A DNA stretch of 64,000 nucleotides from positions 50,592,001 to 50,656,000 of the forward strand of contig OX485804.1 of NCBI GenBank assembly GCA_950295325.1, given 5' to 3'. Positions 57,838 to 64,000 of the stretch are shown here, one piece after another. Within the stretch, counting starts at the first letter, position 1, and each line of letters starts with the position of its first letter. The stretch is from Polytrichum commune (taxonomy: Eukaryota > Streptophyta > Polytrichopsida > Polytrichales > Polytrichaceae). Both the position numbers and the translations under genes were made by a program. The notes under the pieces were generated by a model that was given only the letters and a program-made list of their open reading frames with translations, ran no database searches and was not told where the DNA came from.

Positions 57838-58150
57838 TTTAGTGACACTTACTCTACTTTGGGGCGTATGCTAGGTTACACTGATGATTGGCAACTCCAC
57901 CTAGAAGTGTCACCTCATGGGACTTGGCGTTCAAGTGAGGTTGGCGAATTTATTGGTATGAGTATGTTCAGTAGTGTTATGAGGTGCGTGCCTATGTTAC
58001 GCAGCGCTCGTCATGTTGACTAAAGTGTACACAAATGACACTTGCCATTACTGTGCTTGAGAATGTCTTCCTCTTGTATACGAAAATGGAAACACATGCC
58101 ACTTGTCATTAGTACGCCCAAAACATCCTTCCCTTGCATATTAAAACGCC
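57838..58150 (+). repeat. Single arm of the foldback repeat, truncated copy B
   Basis: Follows the left arm of 33201-34230: TTGGGGCGTATGCTAGGTTA, GTCACCTCATG-GACTTGGCGTTCAAG, ATGAGTATGTTCAGTAGTGTTA, GAGGTG-GTGCCTATGTTACGC, AATGACACTTGCCATTAC and GAATGTCTTCCTCTTG. It ends at TTGCATATTAAAACG, where the full arm would continue. A 118-codon frame here is not a gene. Confidence 0.7.
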
Positions 58151-58421
58151 AATGAGCCTCAAACTACAAGTGTTCGGCTCCTTCACTTGTTAAGGCAATG
58201 CTAAATCACATGTGAATCTCCACTCCTTATTATGATTCTTCTCCTTGTTTGCACTTTCTATAGCATAACATTATTCATATCCATAATAGCGTTTTTGTGG
58301 GACTGACATTATTCCACAGGATATTCTTGGATATTTCCCACATATACAATTCAAATTCGAGAAAGGGATATGGCATATGGTATACGCTTGTCAACCCCGT
58401 AGAATATGACTTGGGTTTTGT

Positions 58422-58701
58422 GGTGTTTGGGTAAACTCATTTACCATTGGATGAAGGACCTCTAGCACAAGAAAGAAGATAGAAAAAGAATATCAAATAT
58501 AAATTCTCTTGGACATGGTGGGCCAATTCATTTCAACTATGCTTCATTAGATAAAACTAATTCGGGATCTTTAATGCAAGTTTCAAAGCAAAATCAAATA
58601 GAAATAACGAACCAACCAACTAACTAACTAACTAAGACCAATTTATAGAACAGCTCGTTGTGTTTTCATCTTCCAAATGGATGACTCTACCTAGACACAC
58701 C
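58422..58701. repeat. Small TIR-like element, group J, copy 3
   Basis: The left GTGTTTGGGTAAACTCAT and right ATGGATGACTCTACCTAGACAC ends are related to copies 1 and 2, with inner TTGTGTTTTCATCTTCC. Contains an ACTA tandem run near 58620. Degenerate. Confidence 0.45.
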
Positions 58702-58971
58702 ATCAAGCGCTAGCCAAATAGAAGATGTACGTGGCCTTCAAATAGGATGATGTTGCATTGGCAAGCTGACTAAATTACGCAAAGGTACATGAGGGCTCAA
58801 TCACCACCTAGGTCAAAAGCATTTCACACCATACCCATTACACGATTCGTCGTCGACCTAAATGAGCATATACACTAGATTGCAAAATAGACATGACCCA
58901 TCATGAGCTCTCATTAGTTGGGACTAGGCATACATATTGCCGATTCAAGGGGGCAATATCATGGGTATTTA

Positions 58972-59555
58972 GGGCCGCTTCACACTATGGCCGTCCAAGT
59001 CGAGAGGCCTTGAGATCGAATGGCCAAACTTTATTTGAGAGCCCAAAGAAATGGGCTTAAAAAAGTCAATAAAATGTAGGAACTGGAGTCTTCGGTTGGG
59101 CAGAGTGTGAAGTCTCCAAAGACCAAGCCCAAAGTCCGAACCTTTAGTCATGAACTCCCACGGTCTCTCGGCTTGAACATTCACAGTGTGAAGCCTCAAA
59201 AGGCCAAGCCCAAAGTCCAAAAGAAGACGGAGCATCCCACTTCATTCCCTGTCCAAAACAACCCCACCAATCTAACGCCCAAGATCTTGACAGTTTTTTA
59301 ATTTTGTAATGAAAAAGAATCGACGGCCTCTCGACCATAGTTTGGGTTTCCATTTTTGTCAGACCCCAACTTCGTTCGAGAGTCCATCGCCCTGTACCAC
59401 CCTGTAGACATTTTAAATTGCTACGGCCTTTGGACTTTGACCTCTAATGTGAAGGGTCGAGAGACCAACTGAATTCTTGGTTTCTTACAACATGATCATT
59501 GGACATCGACAACCTCTCGACCTTCTCGACGTTCAAACAGAGTGTAAAGCGGCCC
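58972..59555. mobile_element. TTA-flanked TIR element, group E, copy 2
   Basis: The left end GGGCCGCTTCACACTATGG and complemented right end GGGCCGCTTTACACTCTG are the paired ends. TTA on both sides (58969-58971 and 59556-59558). The interior has a direct repeat of AGTGTGAAG(T/C)CTC-AAAG-CCAAGCCCAAAGTCC (near 59105 and 59187). Open frames inside on both strands are shadows of this repeat. Fits a PIF/Harbinger-type MITE. Confidence 0.82.
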
Positions 59556-59558
59556 TTA

Positions 59559-60339
59559 CGGTGCAATCTGCATAAAGAAATAAATGAACAATAACAATAA
59601 CTAAATAATAGCAGCAGTGGTGTCATTACATTACCACTGACGCGAATTGGCAGCCTGCGCTTCATTGCCTTGCCTTGCCTTTGCCATTGCCATTGCCGTG
59701 GTCATCTGTTACCGAGCCCTTCACAGGAAGAGTGGCAGTCTACATGGAGGCACATATGAGAATGGGACACCTGCTGAGCCATTGTCCTTCAAGTTGGGCC
59801 CAAATTCCCCACAGGTATCATAACTCTCATACATATCCCGGGCAGGTAGTCGATCGGGCAGGGGGCCGGCCTCCTGCATGCTCACTTGCTTGTTTAGAGT
59901 GCTGGTGAAGGCTAGGTTAATCCAGCGCTAAAACGTCGAAGTCAGAATATAATAGAATAGAGTAGAGTAGGGCAGGGTGCAGTGCAGTGCAGTGATGGAA
60001 AAATCGACCTGAATTCCCAATCACCCAGCCGTAGTGTTGTTACTTAATGGGCCCAATGACGTCGGAAAGGACACGGCCCAGACAGCCACAAGGACCCCAT
60101 TTTTATGTGATGAGAAACAACAACTGCAAATGCAATTGCAATTGCAATCGCAAAAGCACAAAAACAAAACAAATACTCTGAGAATGGGCCCTGCTGCCTT
60201 GGCAGTGGATTCTAGTCTGGATGATGGGTGGAGCGTCACTAACTCATGCCACTACCTGCCTCCCTAGCTGCTTCTTCTTCTTCTTCTTGTTATTATAATA
60301 ATAATAACCGTGAAAGGGTCTTAAAAGTTCTTACGACTA
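59559..60339. other. No gene recognised
   Basis: Short simple repeats (TGCCTTGCCTTGCC, GCAATTGCAATTGCAAT, TTCTTCTTCTT, ATAATAATAA). No coding evidence. Confidence 0.4.
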
Positions 60340-60673
60340 CACTCCGTAGTCCTATTACTGTGGGCCATAGTAGTAGTTTTCTAGAGCCCACGCTAGTTTT
60401 CGACCCACGCTACATTTCTAGTAGGAACTCAGCGTGGGCCACAGTGATTGCTCTCCCTAGGAAACTAATGTGGGTGATTATTTCATTTCTTGTGTTTCTT
60501 TTGTCCTGTAATTACCATTCAATGTGTTGGTCGGAAGTCTTCGTGAAGACTTGGTGGAAGGCTTGGGGTCTTGGACCCACGTTAATTTCTCAACCTTCAC
60601 CTGAAAATTAGTGTGGTCCAGGCTAATTATTTCCGCGTTAGTTTTTCGCCCACACTAATAGGACTAATTCGTG
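60340..60673. mobile_element. Small TIR transposon, group D, copy 2
   Basis: The left CACTCCGTAGTCCTATTACTG and complemented right CACGAATTAGTCCTATTAGTG ends match copy 1 at 162-589. The inner TTTTGTCCT-TAATTA, AATGTGTTGGTC and GGGGTCTTG-CCCACGTTAATTT strings also match. It lacks the internal doubling of copy 1. CTA precedes the left end but not the right, so the right junction has decayed. Confidence 0.7.
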
Positions 60674-60724
60674 TGTTGGAGGAGGTTCTTCGTATGCAAG
60701 CAGTAATTATGTGTAAATTTACTA

Positions 60725-61760
60725 GTGTTGGTGGAGGAAGAGAGGGGTTTATTGCACACGAGTGTGCCCTCCCATTCCTCCCAACATAGAAGCCTTGAAA
60801 TAGTATGCAACCCAAAGGTTCATTATTTTTAGTCGATTTGACATTCAAATTTGCTTTAAAGACCCGAGTTAGGGCATGTTCACATGAAAGGCATCAAGCC
60901 ATGGCTCTTGAGAATCCTTGACTTCTCATTGGTCGAGAGTGTCATGGACCCCTACTCTAGGTTTACATGAGGGCAATTTTGGATTACAACCCATAACCTT
61001 TCTAGTGGATGGGGAAATCTACATGGGATACCACATGGCAAGTATGGATGATGTTGGCTGGGATTGTAGGCGAATTTCCGGGACACTTCTTGAAGGTAGG
61101 TTGGATGGAACTTTGTGCTTGTTTATGTGGGGGCGGGCTTTGGGGGACAACCCATGACAACTTATTCGAAATACATATTCTCATACTATTCATGTTTAAT
61201 CCAAAATGTGATTGTTGGAGCTACTATAGAAAATTGCTTTCTGTGTAAAAATTGTGCAATAATTTCTCAATTGTGCAATAAACAAAGCTAATTTATGAAT
61301 TTGTACCCTATATATAGAGCTTGAATGCTCAAAACTTGTTGAATCGACATATACAAACACCAATACATTTTTTTAAAAGCTACAAACACTTTCTTTCTTC
61401 TCTCCTCCATGATGCATTCTAATATCTATGAGGTCTTATTTATGATGCCATTTGGGTTTACACCAAGGGCTTGTGACCTCCAAAAGACTTTGGGCTCTAG
61501 TCCATGGACTTCTCTATGCTCTCATCCCATAAAGGTGGATACCATGCTCATTTAAGAGCCATGGCCTAAGGCCTTTAGTATGAACATGCCCATAGTCTAG
61601 TCCAAGTCATTTGAGATGAATATGCCACAAACCTATAGGAGGTCAAGTGATTTTATGTTGGATGGATGAGAGGTACACTCATATACAATAATCCCCTCTC
61701 TCTCCCATTGATGGTGTCAAATTCAATTCCAAATTGGGATTGACCTTCAATATATAAACC
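60725..61760 (+). repeat. Degenerate about 305-bp unit split by a 720-bp TIR element
   Basis: 60725-60871 and 61592-61760 rejoin to one unit of the 55150-56055 array (CACGAGTGTGCC, GCATTGAAA-like, AAGACCCGAG, then TAGTCTAGTCCAAGTCATTTGA, CCACAAACCTATAGG, GTTGGATGGATGAGAGGTACA). The comparison shows exactly where the 60872-61591 element landed. Confidence 0.7.
60872..61591. mobile_element. TIR element with GGGCATGTTCA ends
   Basis: 720 bp. Left GGGCATGTTCACATGAAAGG followed by GCCATGGCTCTTGAG; the right end is its inverse, with GGGCATGTTCATACTAAAGG and GCCATGGCTCTTAAA on the complement. The flanks TTA (60869-60871) and ATA (61592-61594) are a near 3-bp duplication. The tandem-unit comparison supports the limits. 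PIF/Harbinger-like by ends. Interior frames (79 codons) are not a transposase. Confidence 0.8.
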
Positions 61761-62074
61761 CCCGTGTGTGTGTGTATGTTTTATTTTATTTTTTGAGACA
61801 ATTGAAACGGTCTACTTCAATGCCAAAAAGGACCTTACAAGGCCATCAACGACTCATGAGAGAGAGCTTAGTAGGCTCTCTCGGGTACTCTGATGGAACC
61901 ATAACACACCACGTGATGTATACAACCTAAACATGTTTAACTAAGCCCACAATAGATGCTCACAATAGATGCTCTAATATGCTAGTGCATAGACATGGTG
62001 TTGTCTCTGTGGTAGAGGAGCCCATTCCCTCTCCAAACTTTATCGTTGTCCCTAGCACATTATCATATCACATC

Positions 62075-62116
<42 letters not shown>

Positions 62117-62487
62117 ATTCCCTTTGCAAGTTGCTTGTTATGATGCTAAAACGGAGTGAAGGATATTGTGCCCACTTCCATGGTGTTTGGTCATGACTAT
62201 TCTTTTGGAACAACACACTAGTGACCAACCTCAACTAGGAGAGAGAAAATGTTGAAAGCAGTATATACTTGATGTTATTAATGATAGGTGTTGATGCAAG
62301 ACAGCTACTCCAGCGTACAATGCAAGTTCCGCATGCAATTTCTAATCTCGACCAACCCTCAAAATCGAGCTATGAGAAAAAGAATGGTCACATGGCTATT
62401 GTGGGACTTGAATTACTACACCAAGTGTGTGGTTTAAGGGCCAATAGTATCACACTAATTTTAAAAAGAACAAGATGTTATTCTGTT
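61761..62487. other. No gene recognised
   Basis: AT-rich spacer with an AT/GT microsatellite (62074-62117). No coding signal. Confidence 0.4.
62074..62117 (+). repeat. (AT)n(GT)n microsatellite
   Basis: About nine AT units followed by about twelve GT units. Confidence 0.95.
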
Positions 62488-62495
62488 GTGGCAAC

Positions 62496-62721
62496 CAATG
62501 ATCGGGGAGAACCGGCAGTTAGTTACAAATGAACCGGTTGAGTTTGAGAAATAACCAGTTGAAGTTCAAGATTGTAGGAAAATTACTGATCATTTTAGAG
62601 GAATTCATAGAATATACCCCAATTTAATAAAGGAAAACCGGAGGATGTGAACATGTAACCGGTTGGACTTGCAAACACTAGGATCTCAACCGATCATGTT
62701 CAAAAACCCTTTCAATCACTG
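62496..62721 (+). mobile_element. hAT-type MITE, group A, best-preserved copy
   Basis: 226 bp with ends CAATGATCGGGGAG and CAATCACTG and a perfect 8-bp duplication GTGGCAAC (62488-62495 and 62722-62729). The reference copy for the group: inner strings GAACCGGCAGTTAGTTACA, GAACCGGTTGAGTTTGAGAA, GAATATACCCCAATTTAATA, AAACCGGAGGATGTGAACAT and CACTAGGATCTCAACCG. Confidence 0.92.
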
Positions 62722-62729
62722 GTGGCAAC

Positions 62730-63915
62730 CATTGGCATAGACTGAATTTGCACTAGCTGCAGCATCTCATGGTTATATTCTCGGGACCCACATCAACGAA
62801 CAACGAACAACGAACAAACGCATACTGCTTAATAATGTTATGCGTGAAGCCATCATCTTGACTATGGAACCTTGAACACTTATAGTTTCACCTTGGCAAT
62901 GAGCGGGCGACCTAGTAATTAGTGCTCCAATGATGGGGGCAAAGTGCGTGGGAAAACATGGTATAAGACTCGACCCAGGAAACATTTAAGGGAATAGGGG
63001 CAGGCCTTTAAAGGGGCTGATCCTGGGAGAGACTGTGTGTGGGGCTACTAAATGGGGCGGGCATGATGGTATTTACTGTTGCTTGTCAAAGGCCGGCCGT
63101 AGAACTGCTGAGCTTTGAAGCGCTTAAACGCCCCCTCCCAATGAGGGCCACATGAGGAGGCCACTACTACTAGTCACAAGGAAAGTCCTGCTATAGCAGC
63201 CAATTGTACCCCCACCCATCATCTAATTGCATAGGTAACCTGCTTCGCATGACTCAATGATCAGACCGAACGCGCAGGCCAATTAAAAGGAGAGAGAGAG
63301 AAAAGAAAAAGAAAAAACGTCGTTGATAAACAAAGGGGCTTGGGCCCATTTGTGACCCGATAACTACATAGGTTACCCGTCACCACTGTCACAGGTGTAA
63401 TGAAGGCTCATGTGCTCAATCAAGATTAGGGGTATTAGGTATATATCTTGGTTGCCAAAAACATGTGGATTGTATTATAGGCGCCGTGATACCAATACAG
63501 TTTCCTACACTCACTAGTAGAAACTACAGTCCCAAATCATAAACACGGTTCCAAACGTTTGTTTTGTTGCATTGACATGCCCGTTCTAGATTGGCCTTGT
63601 GAGATTTGCAAGGATGTTATGTCTAACCGTGTTGTGTGGGACCATGTTTTCTACTACATTGTATATTTGATTTGGTGTGGCATCGAAGTCGATGTGCCAT
63701 GATAGAGAGTAAAGTGGTCTCCATAGCTCAAGTTCTTGTAGCAGCAAGTGTGTCCCATGCCAACTCCTTGGTTGGAACCCGTGATTGCAAGGTCCCTTTA
63801 TTGGGTTGATGATGATGAATAGTGTGGGACCATAATCAATCAGACGTTTAGTGTAATTACTACAAGCAATATGAGTCATGGGTCATCGACCCACATCACT
63901 GGAAAATTGTCCTAC
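62730..63915. other. No gene recognised
   Basis: AACGAACAACGAACAACGAAC simple repeat near 62796, GA-rich run near 63293. A CACTAGTAGAAACTACAG string near 63511 resembles a CACTA-type terminus, but no partner is visible in the window. Confidence 0.4.
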
Positions 63916-63976
63916 GTCACTGGAAGAACTATGCAAATCTACCACAGTGGTAGATTTGCATAGTTCTTCCGGTGAC
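63916..63976. repeat. 61-bp near-perfect palindrome
   Basis: Arms 63916-63945 and 63947-63976 pair at 29 of 30 positions around one A. Each arm runs GTCAC(T/C)GGAAGAACTATG then CAAATCTACCAC. A related CATCACTGGAAAATTGTCC precedes it at 63893. It may be the centre or end of a foldback MITE continuing beyond the window. Confidence 0.9.
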
Positions 63977-64000
63977 ATACGACGCTTGGCGAGGACTCAT

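Noticed and set aside
63511-63976. CACTA element between CACTAGTAGAAA and the terminal palindrome
   Set aside because: The right side has no matching inverse of the CACTAGTAGAAA end and no 3-bp duplication; only one candidate terminus is in view.

Overview
The window looks like gene-poor, repeat-dense nuclear DNA from a eukaryote with a large genome. It is AT-rich by eye, with many long C/G homopolymers, microsatellites and scattered small transposons. There is no rRNA or CRISPR array, and I saw no complete tRNA gene and no intact long cellular gene. Three things suggest a green-lineage (plant or charophyte-like) genome: the many small non-autonomous DNA transposons, a short Ser/Pro-rich open frame behind a TATA box that resembles a plastid transit peptide, and GT-AG style exon remnants. 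I cannot name the lineage from sequence alone.

The clearest coding content is transposon-derived. A complete Tigger/pogo-type element (12062-15099) has near-perfect inverted ends, a flanking TA duplication and several subterminal copies of its terminal motif. Its transposase has CENP-B-like helix-turn-helix domains and a DDD catalytic core, but is broken by a junction near 13610. A 5'-truncated LINE end (23985-24957) encodes a CCHC finger and an endonuclease-like domain, followed by a hairpin and a TTC tail. It lies against one copy of an unrecognised diverged repeat (20900-21815 and 24958-25740, inverted). The region 28858-31640 holds broken exons of a gene that appears to join a ParB-like 'GNHR' domain to a beta-order amino-methyltransferase (motif IV before motif I). 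That gene has itself been hit by a small hAT-type element.

Most of the rest is small non-autonomous DNA transposons, many delimited exactly by paired ends and target duplications read directly from the sequence. Group A (hAT-type, 8-bp duplications): 17201, 18281 nested inside another copy at 18177, 62496, plus older copies at 11033 and 49769. Group G (hAT-type): 22602, 29539, 38113. Group H (hAT-type): 4782 and 5187, lying head to head. Group B (TA duplications): 9992, 16534, 48626. Group E (TTA duplications): 41314, 58972, and a related 60872 element. Others are a 1-kb foldback (33201-34230) with single-arm relatives, a long-TIR element (52655-54175), SINE-like units with Pol III boxes, and several 200-300-bp tandem arrays, two of which carry datable insertions.

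Regions with nothing recognisable are listed as such. Short open frames there look like chance frames.
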